NCBI GenBank assembly: GCA_943332855.1
Contig: CALQRA010000010.1
Span: 1-46,480, forward strand
From: Candidatus Kuenenia stuttgartensis
GTDB taxonomy: Bacteria > Planctomycetota > Planctomycetia > Pirellulales > UBA1268
Length of the DNA stretch: 46,480 bases
Direction of reading: 5' to 3'
Part shown: in pieces, positions 1 to 8,777 of the stretch
Layout: every line of letters starts with the position of its first letter
Position numbering within the stretch: the first letter of the stretch is position 1
Notes under the pieces: model-generated
What the model saw: the letters and a program-made list of their open reading frames with translations, nothing else
The model's database searches: none
What the model was told of the DNA's origin: nothing
Program-made: the position numbers and the translations under genes

Positions 1-339
1 GAGGAGGACGAGCATGTAGAAGGAATAGATGAAACCGAAGCCCGCCATCGCCGAGGTGGGGCTCGGCGTCACCACGACATTGAGCGCCCGCAGCGGCTGA
101 TGGAGATGAAGGAGGAGGGGGAGCGTGGCGCAGGCCCCCAGACAGAGCGATGTAACCACCGCCAGGCGGGCCACCGGCCGCAGCGCCTCGCGGTGGAAGA
201 CGTGGTACATCGTCGACACGACAAACGCCCCGGCCACCATCCCCGTGATGTAGGGATAGAGGACGATCATGATGCTCCACGCCGGATGGGCATCGTTGGG
301 GAAAATGAACGGCGCGTCGTGGAGGGCGTGAAACTCCAT
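1..339 (-). CDS. NrfD/PsrC-like membrane subunit (partial, cut by window edge)
   Basis: The N-terminal 113 residues of an integral membrane protein are visible; the rest lies beyond position 1. The start ATG shares one base with the TGA of the upstream Fe-S subunit (TGATG). The peptide begins MEFHALHDAPFIFPNDAHPA and then shows three hydrophobic stretches (about residues 21-42, 56-77 and 95-113), fitting the NrfD/PsrC polytopic quinol-interacting family. In such complexes this subunit exchanges electrons with the membrane quinone pool and passes them to a Fe-S subunit, here the neighbour 339-1244. The missing C-terminus prevents a choice between NrfD, PsrC or ActC/F types. Confidence 0.8.
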   Translation of the reverse strand, partial: MEFHALHDAPFIFPNDAHPAWSIMIVLYPYITGMVAGAFVVSTMYHVFHREALRPVARLAVVTSLCLGACATLPLLLHLHQPLRALNVVVTPSPTSAMAGFGFIYSFYMLVLL

Positions 340-1244
340 CACGTCACCTCGTCGGTGAGGCCGACATAACGGGTCAGCGGCAGCGTGCCGAGGTGCTGCT
401 TGAGGACGTTGGTCGGCACGGTCGCCAGCCGTTTCGAGATCTCGCTGTCGGGATCGTCGATGCGGCCGAAGACGCGCGCACCGGTAGGACAGGCCTCAAC
501 GCAGGCCGGCTGCTCGTTCCGCATCACGCGGTGGTAGCACCAGTTGCATTTGTCGGCCACACCGGTGTCGTGATTCATGAAGCGGATGCCGTAGGGGCAG
601 GCCTGAACGCAGTAGCCGCAGCCGATGCAGCGCTCGGTGTCGACCAGCTCGATTCCCTCCGGGCTCTTGATCGAGGCATGGACCGGACAGACCTGGTTGC
701 ACGGCGCATCGACACACTGGTTGCAGAGTTTGGGAACGAAGTAGGCCTGCAGGACATCCTCGGCCGCCGGCTGGACCTCGCCCGATCCCGCGTACCCGGT
801 CTCGGGGACGAGATCGACCTCGACGCGGCCGTCCTTGTAGTGGACGTAGCGCTCCACCCAGGTCCGAGACTGCCCGTCGGGCACGCTGTTCTCAACACGG
901 CAGGCGGTCAGGCACTTCCCCGCCCCGATGCACTTCGTCGTATCGATCAGGAAGCCGTACATCGGTTTGGCCGCCGGGGCGTGGCCATCGCCCCCGGGCG
1001 GTGGCAGCGGGAGCATGTCGTCGCCAGCCGTGACGCCCGGGAGCAGGGTCAGCGACATCGCCCCGAGCGTGAGCGTCGTGGCGGTCTTGAGAAACTCCCG
1101 CCGGGAGTTCTCGCTGGTCCGCTCGGCCGGCGCCGTGCCGCAACCGCCCGTGCTGCAGCCCCCGGACGCGCAGCCCCCCGAGGCACAGCCTCCCGCAGCG
1201 GCGGCGCCGAGGGTGGAGAGAATTGGAAGCTCAAACAGGCTCAT
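339..1244 (-). CDS. Tat-targeted 4Fe-4S dicluster-type electron transfer subunit
   Basis: A 301-residue DmsB/NrfC/PsrB-like ferredoxin subunit that would carry electrons between a membrane quinol subunit and a redox partner. A twin-arginine motif (SRREFLK, residues 47-53) followed by a hydrophobic stretch predicts Tat export. Cluster motifs are Cys105/111/115, Cys174/177/182/186, Cys206/209/212/216 and Cys233/236/248/252. In the first motif the usual second Cys is Ala108 (CIGAGKC), so one cluster may be incomplete. Before the Tat motif, residues 18-36 hold GGC units with cysteines at 20, 25, 30 and 35. The reading frame stays open upstream, but this ATG gives the sensible N-terminus. It overlaps the NrfD-like gene by one base and lies 40 bp after the cytochrome gene, so the three form an operon. 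Confidence 0.88.
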   Translation of the reverse strand: MSLFELPILSTLGAAAAGGCASGGCASGGCSTGGCGTAPAERTSENSRREFLKTATTLTLGAMSLTLLPGVTAGDDMLPLPPPGGDGHAPAAKPMYGFLIDTTKCIGAGKCLTACRVENSVPDGQSRTWVERYVHYKDGRVEVDLVPETGYAGSGEVQPAAEDVLQAYFVPKLCNQCVDAPCNQVCPVHASIKSPEGIELVDTERCIGCGYCVQACPYGIRFMNHDTGVADKCNWCYHRVMRNEQPACVEACPTGARVFGRIDDPDSEISKRLATVPTNVLKQHLGTLPLTRYVGLTDEVT

Positions 1245-1284
1245 GGTGCGAATCCTGGCCGAGGAGGCCGCCGTGGTGGCTCGA

Positions 1285-1833
1285 TCAGGGGGCGGTGTCG
1301 TGCCCGCCATGGCATTCGAAACAGGTTTCCCTCGAAAGCGGCTCGGAGGCCCCCTGCTCCTCGAGGTGGACGGCGACGTCGATCTTCTTGAAATCGGCCG
1401 GCATCCCCACCACCGCCTCGTGGCAGGACAGACACGTGGCCCGGTCCTTTGAGATGTAGAGATCGGCCTTCGTGAGGAAATCACCATCCCACTCGGCGGC
1501 CGGAGGGAGCGCGACCGTCGCGTCCTCCGCCCCCCTTCTTGCCATCGCCACATGGTCGACGGCGAGGCCGTGGCAGTGGGCGCAGCGGACCGCCTCGTGC
1601 GACTTCCCGGCCCGCTCGTGCTTGACCGCTTCATGGCAGGCATGGCAGGTGGCATCGGCCTGGAACAGGCTCGGCTGGGCGGCGATGTCGTCGAGCGCCG
1701 AGGCCCGGTAGGGGCCCGTCGTGCCGAAGTCGTCCGGTATCATCTCGCGCCGCACGACCATGCCAACGAGCCCGACGGCAGCCAGGAAAGCGCCGAGGGC
1801 CCAGAGGTGTCTGGTGTCGTTGAACGAAGTCAT
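1285..1833 (-). CDS. membrane-anchored tetrahaem c-type cytochrome
   Basis: A 182-residue protein with a single N-terminal membrane segment (about residues 10-27) and four CxxCH haem-binding motifs at residues 63-67 (CHACH), 84-88 (CAHCH), 134-138 (CLSCH) and 171-175 (CFECH). This is the layout of NrfH/NapC-like or cytochrome c3-type electron carriers acting on the periplasmic side. The start at 1833 is preceded by AGGGA at a suitable distance; in-frame ATGs at 1866 and 1920 are alternatives. It is the first gene of the operon with the Fe-S and NrfD-like subunits, so it probably exchanges electrons with them. The terminal acceptor cannot be read from this window. Confidence 0.85.
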   Translation of the reverse strand: MTSFNDTRHLWALGAFLAAVGLVGMVVRREMIPDDFGTTGPYRASALDDIAAQPSLFQADATCHACHEAVKHERAGKSHEAVRCAHCHGLAVDHVAMARRGAEDATVALPPAAEWDGDFLTKADLYISKDRATCLSCHEAVVGMPADFKKIDVAVHLEEQGASEPLSRETCFECHGGHDTAP

Positions 1834-2093
1834 CACGGTTCCCTGCGTGGGGGCTTTGTCCGTCATCCGGCCCCCGATCGAAAACAGGACCATTCTATCC
1901 CGATCGCTGGTACGCGGCAATCGGTTGAGGGCCGGTACCGTAGGATGAGCCGGCCAGCCGAGCCGCCGATCGATTTCGATTGCCCTGTTTTCTTCGTCGC
2001 CTGAGGACGCCTCGCCTCTTCAGCGCTGGCTGCCGGCAGGGTTCCGCAGCGGGGCCGCGGCATCCGGGGAATGGCAACGACAAGGAGATTCCG

Positions 2094-4124
2094 ATGCGCT
2101 CGAAGACCTTCGGCTCTGGTTCTCCGCGGCGCGCCAGCCTGCGTTCCATCGCTGCGTTCCTCCTGCTCCTCCTCGCGGCGACGATCGTCCGCGCCCAGCC
2201 CGCCGCCGACTCCCCAGCACCGGGAGACGCGATGATCGATGGCTGGCTCACCGCCCGCACGGCGCGGATCGAGCGTGCGATCGCCGCCGACCTCCGGCCG
2301 CGCGACGCGACGCGGCAGGCGCAGCTTCGGGCCGAATACCTCTTCATGCTCGGGCTCGATCCGCTGCCGGCGCGGACGCCGCTCGGCGCGACCGTCACGG
2401 GCCGGCACGAGGGGGATGGCTTCGTCGTCGAGAATCTGCATTACCAGAGCATCCCCGGCCTCTACGTGACGGCGAACCTGTGGCGTCCTGCGCACTCCCC
2501 CCCCGGCACGCGGCATCCGGCCATCGTCTACCTCTGCGGCCACTCCGGCCGCGGCCGCGACGGCAACAAGACCGCCTTCCAGGATCACGGCCTGTGGTTC
2601 GCCCGCCACGGCTACGTCTGCATCGTCATCGACACCCTCCAGCTCGGCGAGATCGCCGCCACCCACCATGGCACCTACCGCGAGGGGCGATGGTGGTGGC
2701 AGTCGCGCGGCTATACCCCGGCCGGCGTCGAATGCTGGAACGGGATCCGCGCCATCGATTTCCTCGCCGCACGGGCCGATGTCGACCGCGAGCGGATCGG
2801 CGTCACGGGGATCAGCGGCGGTGGCGCGACGACCTTCTGGATCGCCGCGGCCGACGAGCGGGTGAGGGCAGCGGTGCCGGTGAGCGGGATGGCCGATCTG
2901 ACGGCCTACGTCCCCGACCGTTGCATCGACGGCCACTGCGACTGCATGTTCCTCGTCAACACCTTCCAATGGCCCTGGACACGGATCGCCGCGCTCGTCG
3001 CCCCCCGGCCGCTCCTGTTCATCAACAGCGACGCCGATCCGATCTTCCCGATGAGTGCCAATGAACGGGTGGCCGCCACCCTCGAACGGATCTACGCCCT
3101 CGACGGGGCCGGCGACCGCTTCGACGCCCAGGTCAGTCTCGGTGGCCACGCCTACCGCTCCGACATCCGCGCCGGCGCTTACCGCTTCATGGGCTCCTGG
3201 CTCCGGGATGATCCCCGCCCGGTGACCGACAGCGAGATCGACCTTGTCGACGAGCGCGGGGCCACGCCCGGCCACCCGATCCCGCCGGAGCGTCTCCGGG
3301 TGTTTCGTGACGACGCCGCCATCCCGGCCGATCAGCTCAACACCACGATCGACGCGCACTTCGTCGCGCTGGGGCGCCCCGAGCCTCCGCGCGCGGGGGA
3401 TTTCGATCCCTGGCGGGGCCGGCTGCTCGACGAGCTGAAGCGGGTGACCTTCCGCGACCTCGGCGACGTGCCGGCGACGCCCGTCGTCGATCGCCCCGCC
3501 GTCGGTCCGTGGCGAATCGAGACCGAGCCCGGTCTGTTCGTCGAGCTTTTCCCCCCCTCGGCCGCGGTCCGCGCCGCGGCCCGCCGTCATCGACTCGTCG
3601 TCCGCGGTGACGAAGCCGCTTCCTCCGGCGCCAGCGACGACGGCACGGCGCTATGGCAGCTCGATCCGCGGGGTGTGGGAGCCGGCCGGTGGACGCGACG
3701 AAATCCCCCCAACCATGTCGAGCGGTCGATGGCGCTCCTCGGCGACAGCGTCGCCGGCGGGCAGGTGCGTGACACGCTCGCCGCCGTGGCGGCGATCCGC
3801 GCGACCGATCCCGCGGGCACGCCCCCGCGGCCGATCGAATTGGCCGGGTCAGGGAGCGCGGGGCTCGTGGCCGCCTATGCGGCGATCTTCTCGCCGCTGG
3901 TCGCCACGGTCGATCTCGACGCCCCTTCGCCAACCCACATGGCCTCCGACGCCCCCGCGTTCCTCAACATTCTCCGCGTGGCCGACGTGCCGACGCTCCT
4001 CGGGCTCCTGGCACCGCGGCCACTCTCGATCCGCACGCCCGCTCCGCAGACCTTCGCCGCCACCGTCTCGCTCTACGCCGCGGCCGGCTCGGCTGATCGC
4101 CTCACCCTCTCCCCGCAAGATTGA
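2094..4124 (+). CDS. secreted alpha/beta hydrolase, acetyl xylan esterase-like
   Basis: A 676-residue exported protein. The start is set by AAGGAGA at 2082-2088 and is followed by a signal peptide with a leucine/alanine-rich core ending near the AQPA site. The catalytic half (to about residue 400) shows the nucleophile elbow GISGG with Ser241, an acid in NSDADPIFP (Asp313 or Asp315) and a histidine in GGHAYRSD (His352), as in AXE1/dienelactone-hydrolase-like carbohydrate esterases. Residues about 400-676 show no motif I recognise and may be a degenerate second hydrolase-like or accessory domain. It likely removes acyl groups from polysaccharides outside the cytoplasm; the substrate is inferred from family only. 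The stop overlaps the in-frame TTG before the next gene. Confidence 0.8.
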   Translation: MRSKTFGSGSPRRASLRSIAAFLLLLLAATIVRAQPAADSPAPGDAMIDGWLTARTARIERAIAADLRPRDATRQAQLRAEYLFMLGLDPLPARTPLGATVTGRHEGDGFVVENLHYQSIPGLYVTANLWRPAHSPPGTRHPAIVYLCGHSGRGRDGNKTAFQDHGLWFARHGYVCIVIDTLQLGEIAATHHGTYREGRWWWQSRGYTPAGVECWNGIRAIDFLAARADVDRERIGVTGISGGGATTFWIAAADERVRAAVPVSGMADLTAYVPDRCIDGHCDCMFLVNTFQWPWTRIAALVAPRPLLFINSDADPIFPMSANERVAATLERIYALDGAGDRFDAQVSLGGHAYRSDIRAGAYRFMGSWLRDDPRPVTDSEIDLVDERGATPGHPIPPERLRVFRDDAAIPADQLNTTIDAHFVALGRPEPPRAGDFDPWRGRLLDELKRVTFRDLGDVPATPVVDRPAVGPWRIETEPGLFVELFPPSAAVRAAARRHRLVVRGDEAASSGASDDGTALWQLDPRGVGAGRWTRRNPPNHVERSMALLGDSVAGGQVRDTLAAVAAIRATDPAGTPPRPIELAGSGSAGLVAAYAAIFSPLVATVDLDAPSPTHMASDAPAFLNILRVADVPTLLGLLAPRPLSIRTPAPQTFAATVSLYAAAGSADRLTLSPQD

Positions 4125-4132
4125 TCGCCCCC

Positions 4133-5695
4133 ATGGCCGACATCGTGCTCGTCAATCCCCGTTTCGATCCCTCCTTCTGGGGCTTCGAGCATGCCCTCCC
4201 GGTCGTCGGCAAACGGGCCAACCTTCCCGTCGCCTGCCTACCGCTGCTGGCGGCCCTCACGCCGGAGGGCCACGACGTGACTCTCGTCGATGAGAACGTC
4301 GAGACGATCGACTTCGCGCGCCTCGCCCGGGCCGACATCGTCGGTCTCACCGGGATGAGCGTCCAGCAGGACCGGATGCGGGAAATCCTCCGTGAGCTCA
4401 AGGCCCGGGGCGCGTTCTGCGTCGTCGGCGGACCGTGGGTGTCGGTGTCCGAGGAGGCCTTCGAGGGCCTCGTGGAGACGATCTTCGTCGGCGAAGCGGA
4501 GACGACCTGGCCCGAGTTCCTTGCCGACTGGGGGGCCGGACGGCACCGCCCCCGCTACGAGCAGGCGGAGCGCACCGACATGACGCGCGTCCCGCTCCCC
4601 CGCCACGATCTCCTCAAGATGGATCGCTACCTCTTCGGGAGCGTGCAATTCTCGCGCGGCTGTCCGTTTCAGTGTGAGTTCTGTGACATCATCATCACCT
4701 TCGGCCGCCGGCCACGCCTCAAGAGCACCCGGCAGGTCGTCGACGAGCTCGAGGCCCTGCGGCGCCAGTCGATGGGGCTCGTGTTCGTCGTCGACGACAA
4801 CCTCATCGGCAACAAGGAGGCGATCAAGGAACATCTCCGGGCCATCGCCGCCTGGCAGCGGCAGCACGACTACCCACTGATCTTGACCACGGAGGCCTCG
4901 ATCGATCTCGCCGACGACGAGGAGCTGATGGAGCTGATGACGGAGGCGAACTTCGTCAGCGTGTTCGTCGGCATCGAGACCCCGAACGAGGCCTCGCTGC
5001 GAGAGACGAAGAAACTCCAAAACCTTCGCGGCACGCGCTCACTCGTCGAGAAGGTCCACGCCATCCAGGCAGCGGGCCTCGAGGTGTGGTGCGGCCTGAT
5101 CGTCGGCTTTGATCACGACGACGCGGGGGTCTTCGAACTCCAGCACAGCTTCGTGGAGGCCGCGCGGATCTCCCACGCGATGATCGGGATGCTCGCAGCG
5201 ATCCCGAAGACACCGCTCCACGCCCGGCTCGCGGCGGACGGGCGGCTCGACGAGGCAGGGGCCGCCGACTTCGGCACGAACGTCATTCCTCTGGGGATTC
5301 CCCGGGCTTTTCTCCGCGACAGCTACCTCACCCTCCTTGTCGGGCTCCATGAGCCGGAGGGCTGGTTCGACCGGCTCGACAGGCTGTATCTCGAGGGTCG
5401 ATTCCGCTTCGCTCAGCCACGGGCAGCCCACCTCCGGCAGCGTCCGTGGCGGCGCTGGTGGGCCGGGGCCGCCGATCTCGTTCGGGCGGCGGCGATCATC
5501 GTCCGCCTCATGCTCCACGTTAGAGATCCACTGCTCCGTCGCACCTACCGGCGCCGGATCCTCAACCTCGCCCGCCGCCGCCCGGAGCCGGCCGTGATCT
5601 TTGCCTACGCCGTGAAGTGCCTGTTTCACTACCACCAGCACACCTTCGCGCAGGAGATGGTCTCGGGCAAATCGCGGCTGGTCAACGCGATCTGA
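4133..5695 (+). CDS. B12-binding radical SAM protein (DUF4070-like)
   Basis: A 520-residue protein with an N-terminal cobalamin-binding Rossmann region (VLVNPRF near the start, then GLTGMS and GGPW) followed by a radical SAM core with the cluster motif RGCPFQCEFC (Cys177, Cys181, Cys184), and a C-terminal region like the DUF4070 domain of this group. Family members are class B radical SAM enzymes, often methylating unactivated carbons, for example HpnP on hopanoids. The substrate here cannot be told from sequence. The ATG at 4133 is chosen; an in-frame TTG at 4121 overlaps the esterase stop and is possible. The tight junction suggests co-transcription with the esterase, although the functional link is unclear. 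Confidence 0.85.
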   Translation: MADIVLVNPRFDPSFWGFEHALPVVGKRANLPVACLPLLAALTPEGHDVTLVDENVETIDFARLARADIVGLTGMSVQQDRMREILRELKARGAFCVVGGPWVSVSEEAFEGLVETIFVGEAETTWPEFLADWGAGRHRPRYEQAERTDMTRVPLPRHDLLKMDRYLFGSVQFSRGCPFQCEFCDIIITFGRRPRLKSTRQVVDELEALRRQSMGLVFVVDDNLIGNKEAIKEHLRAIAAWQRQHDYPLILTTEASIDLADDEELMELMTEANFVSVFVGIETPNEASLRETKKLQNLRGTRSLVEKVHAIQAAGLEVWCGLIVGFDHDDAGVFELQHSFVEAARISHAMIGMLAAIPKTPLHARLAADGRLDEAGAADFGTNVIPLGIPRAFLRDSYLTLLVGLHEPEGWFDRLDRLYLEGRFRFAQPRAAHLRQRPWRRWWAGAADLVRAAAIIVRLMLHVRDPLLRRTYRRRILNLARRRPEPAVIFAYAVKCLFHYHQHTFAQEMVSGKSRLVNAI

Positions 5696-5704
5696 CAGGC
5701 CGGA

Positions 5705-6442
5705 TCAGCCGATCGACTTGGCGATGAGAAACGCGGCGGAGGCCGCCAGCCCGCCGACGAGGACCGTCTGCCAGGCGCTCCGCCAAGGGTGGTTGGTCGT
5801 GAACCGCCCCTTGACATAGCCAAAGACGAGCAGCGCCAGGAGCGTCACCGCCACCGACCAGGTCAGCGCCACCGGCACCGACGACACGAGCGCATACGGG
5901 GAGAGGGGCACGAGCCCCCCGGCGACGTAGGCCCCCGCGATCGTCAGGGCACTGCGGGTGGCGCGCCGCGGATCGGGCTCCTCGAGACCGAGTTCGAAAC
6001 GCATCATGAAGTCGACCCACCGTTTCTTGTCGGTGCGGATCGAGTTGGTGACCTTGTGCGCGTCCTCAGGCGTGAGGCCGTAGGTGCAAAGGACGTCCTC
6101 CACCTCCCGGGCCTCCCGCTCCGGGACCTCCTCGACCTCCCGCTCCTCGCGGAACCGCTCGGAGGCGTAGTGCTCCTGGTCGGTGCGCGCCGCTAGGTAG
6201 CCCCCCAGCCCCATGGCGATCGCCCCGGCCGCCACCTCGGCGAGCCCCGCGGTCATGATGATGCTGCTGGAATCCACCGCCCCCGACAGCCCTGCCGCGA
6301 GGGCAAACGGCACCGTCAGGCCGTCCGACATCCCGATCACGATGTCGCGGACCGACTCGGAATCCTCGAAATGCTCCTCATGGTGCGGAGCATGACGATC
6401 GGGATGATGGTGAAGGTGGGTGTCGAGTCGGTCGTGGCTCAT
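5705..6442 (-). CDS. VIT1/CCC1 family iron/manganese transporter
   Basis: A 245-residue membrane protein. A histidine-rich N-terminus (residues 9-23, several HH pairs) could bind metal. Next comes the signature VRDIVIGMSDGLTVPFALAA, then helix pairs, and a cytoplasmic segment rich in Glu and Arg (about 105-160) as in the metal-binding domain between helices 2 and 3 of VIT1. Further hydrophobic helices close the protein. Family members move Fe2+ or Mn2+ out of the cytosol. The start ATG overlaps the TGA of the type III PKS gene by 4 bp, so it is the last gene of the PKS operon. Whether metal handling matters for the pathway or the gene was simply appended is unknown. Confidence 0.88.
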   Translation of the reverse strand: MSHDRLDTHLHHHPDRHAPHHEEHFEDSESVRDIVIGMSDGLTVPFALAAGLSGAVDSSSIIMTAGLAEVAAGAIAMGLGGYLAARTDQEHYASERFREEREVEEVPEREAREVEDVLCTYGLTPEDAHKVTNSIRTDKKRWVDFMMRFELGLEEPDPRRATRSALTIAGAYVAGGLVPLSPYALVSSVPVALTWSVAVTLLALLVFGYVKGRFTTNHPWRSAWQTVLVGGLAASAAFLIAKSIG

Positions 6443-7560
6443 GGATCGTTCCCGAGAGAAATGGCGGCGGGCGGAGCCCGCTCGAGGAGGGCAAACTCCG
6501 CCGTCAGCCCCGGCCCGAACGCCATCGCGAAGCAGCGGGGGGCGGTGGTGTGGGCCAGCAGGTCGCGGAGGATGAAGAGGATCGTGGCGCTCGACATGTT
6601 GCCATGGTCGGCGAGCACCGCCTGCGATGCCAGGAGGGCATCGGGGGGAAGGTCGAGCGCCACGCCAATCGCGTCGAGGATCCGCGGTCCGCCAGGGTGG
6701 ACTGCCCAGGCCCCGACGTCGGCGATGCCCAGCCCCTCGGTGGCGAGGGCCCCCTCGACGAGCGCGCGGATCCCCCCCTCGAGGACGCCGGCTACGCGCG
6801 GCGAGAGGGTCATGCGGAAACCATGGTCGCCGATCGCCCAGCCCATGTCGTCGCGCGAATCGGGGAGGATCGACGACCACTGCCGCCGCACCTGCCACCC
6901 ACCGTCGGCCTCCCCGCCGGTGGCCACCAGCGCCGCCGCGCCGTCGGCGAAGATCGCATTGGCAACGACGAAATCACCTCGCTGGCCATACTGGAAGTGG
7001 AGACTGCAGAGCTCGACGGCCACGACCACAACCACGCTCCGCGGATCGGCCGCGAAGGCACCGGCCACCCGCAGGCTGTTGAAAGCGCCATGGCATCCCA
7101 TGAAGCCGATGTGCGTCCGGGCGACGGTCGCGGGGAGCCCAACGTCGGCCACGATCTGGAGATCGACGCCCGGATTGGCAAAGCCGGTGCAGGAGCAGGT
7201 GACCAGGTGCGTCACCCGCCCCGCATCGATGCCGGAGAGGCCCAGGGCCCCGCGCGCGGCGGCCACGGCGAGACCCCCGGCGTCTTTGGCATACCGCTCC
7301 ATTCGTGCCGCGGTCGTCGGCCCCGCGTCGTCGCTCCCGATCGCTGCCGGAAAGAAGCGCTGCACCGCGCCTGCCGCGTCCGGCGTCTCGAGGAGCACCG
7401 ATCCGCGCGTCCGGATCCGAGTCTGCTGGTACATCGCCTCCAGCGATCGCTGGCGGCCGGGGGGCACGTTTCCGAACGACACGGCCAAGCTCGCGGCATC
7501 CCCCTGCGTGATCCGGTGCGGCGGCGTGGCGGACGCGATGGCGCGAATCGTGAAGCTCAT
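6439..7560 (-). CDS. type III polyketide synthase (chalcone synthase-like)
   Basis: A 373-residue enzyme of the chalcone/stilbene synthase fold. The triad is visible as Cys156 (GFMGCHGAFN), His288 (WAVHPGGPRIL) and Asn321 (DHGNMSSAT); a GPGLTAE motif near the C-terminus matches the family GFGPG loop. Bacterial relatives condense a fatty acyl starter with malonyl-CoA units to alkylresorcinols or alkylpyrones. The start overlaps the FAD oxidoreductase stop by 4 bp (ATGA) and the gene's own stop overlaps the VIT1-like gene. The partners (two soluble and one ICMT-type methyltransferase, a flavoprotein, a YceI lipid binder) fit synthesis and decoration of a phenolic or pyrone lipid. The product itself is inference. 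Confidence 0.92.
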   Translation of the reverse strand: MSFTIRAIASATPPHRITQGDAASLAVSFGNVPPGRQRSLEAMYQQTRIRTRGSVLLETPDAAGAVQRFFPAAIGSDDAGPTTAARMERYAKDAGGLAVAAARGALGLSGIDAGRVTHLVTCSCTGFANPGVDLQIVADVGLPATVARTHIGFMGCHGAFNSLRVAGAFAADPRSVVVVVAVELCSLHFQYGQRGDFVVANAIFADGAAALVATGGEADGGWQVRRQWSSILPDSRDDMGWAIGDHGFRMTLSPRVAGVLEGGIRALVEGALATEGLGIADVGAWAVHPGGPRILDAIGVALDLPPDALLASQAVLADHGNMSSATILFILRDLLAHTTAPRCFAMAFGPGLTAEFALLERAPPAAISLGNDP

Positions 7561-8777
7561 GCAGCGCCTCCCCGTGCCCCAGCCCCGACGAACAGCGGCA
7601 CGATCCGCGCGGCGAGGCGCGGTACGATCCGCGCTGAGGCCACCGCGGCGGTGACCAGTGCCGGGCTCCGCAGCCACGACACCACCCGCCGGCAGCGCGC
7701 ATGGGGGGCGACGAAGTGGCGCTGGTGCGCCCCGGCATACACCTCGCCGACGCGGGCCGCGCCGGCCCCTTGGAGGATCGTGTCGGCCGCGAGCCGGGCG
7801 CTGGCCAGGGCCCAGCCGATCCCCTCGCCAGTGAACGGCTCGACATACGCGGCCGCATCACCGACCCGCAGAATCCGCCCCTGCCACGAGGATGGGGGGG
7901 CGCGGCGCGTCAGCGGCGGGGTGGCCGTGAGCCGGGCGGCGCGGAGGCTGGCAACGAGCTCGTTGGCATCGGCATCGGAACCGTTGTCGAACAGGGCTAG
8001 CAGCGCGTCGACAGGCCCCCCTGCGGCGCGCACCGCGGCGCGATCGAGCGCCGCAGCGACGTCGATCCGGCCATCCTCGAGGCGGACCAGGCCGCAGTAG
8101 CCACGCAGCCCCACGCGCATCCGGAGCTCGCCGGGGGGAAGGTCGGAGGCGTCGGCCGGCAGCGTGGTGCCGACACCGATCAGGCAGCGTGCGTTCCCGA
8201 CGGCGCCACGGGAGCCGCGCTCGGCACGGTCGTCGGCGTCGCCGCGGACATGGTCGACGAGCCCCGTCGCCAGGATCAGGCGCTGGGAGCGGATCGTCAC
8301 CACGGCACCGTCGGCGACACCCCGCAGCGACACGGCCACGGCCCCGTCGGCCCCCACCGTGGCGGCGACGACATCGACCCCCGGCAGCCATTCGACGCCG
8401 GCCGCGCATCCCGCCACCACGATCGCCAGGTCGAGTCGCTCCCGCGAGATCACGACGCCGCCACGAAACGGGAGCCGGGCCGTCCATCCGCCGGAGGAGA
8501 GCGCGAGCGTCTCCAGGGGCTGGCCCGCCCCCGCGGCGATCGCTTCCAGACCGAGGAGGGCCAGCTCCCGGAGTGCCACCGGTGACAGGCAACACCCACA
8601 CACCTTGCCGCGGGGCAGGTTGGCACGGTCGACGAGAAGCACCCGCACCCCGTTCCGCGCCAGTCGCAGGGCGGCGGCGGCACCGGCCGGCCCGGCCCCA
8701 ACGACGACACATTCCCACGGGCCGGCCGCAGCGGCGAGCCCGATCGTTCCCGGCACGGTGATGAGGTCGGTCTTCAT
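7557..8777 (-). CDS. FAD-dependent oxidoreductase, geranylgeranyl-reductase-like
   Basis: A 406-residue flavoprotein. The N-terminal dinucleotide-binding motif VVVGAGPAGAAAA (about 24-36) is followed by an acidic residue at the end of strand 2 (LLVD) and a KVCGCCLSP segment as in geranylgeranyl reductase/halogenase-like group A flavoproteins. A second conserved GD motif lies around residues 300-325 (RVGDAAAYVEPFTGEGIGWA). The start is set by an AAGGA-type ribosome site and by an ATGA overlap with the upstream methyltransferase. In comparable type III PKS operons a flavoprotein (SrsC-like) hydroxylates the aromatic lipid; here hydroxylation or alkene reduction are both possible. Confidence 0.87.
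   Translation of the reverse strand: MKTDLITVPGTIGLAAAAGPWECVVVGAGPAGAAAALRLARNGVRVLLVDRANLPRGKVCGCCLSPVALRELALLGLEAIAAGAGQPLETLALSSGGWTARLPFRGGVVISRERLDLAIVVAGCAAGVEWLPGVDVVAATVGADGAVAVSLRGVADGAVVTIRSQRLILATGLVDHVRGDADDRAERGSRGAVGNARCLIGVGTTLPADASDLPPGELRMRVGLRGYCGLVRLEDGRIDVAAALDRAAVRAAGGPVDALLALFDNGSDADANELVASLRAARLTATPPLTRRAPPSSWQGRILRVGDAAAYVEPFTGEGIGWALASARLAADTILQGAGAARVGEVYAGAHQRHFVAPHARCRRVVSWLRSPALVTAAVASARIVPRLAARIVPLFVGAGARGGAA

Noticed and set aside
1863..3590. A 575-codon open frame on the minus strand
   Set aside because: It is antisense to the signal-peptide-bearing esterase gene, has a composition biased to Arg/Gly/Asp/Pro without any motif, and starts inside the gap next to the cytochrome gene. 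High GC leaves long antisense frames open.
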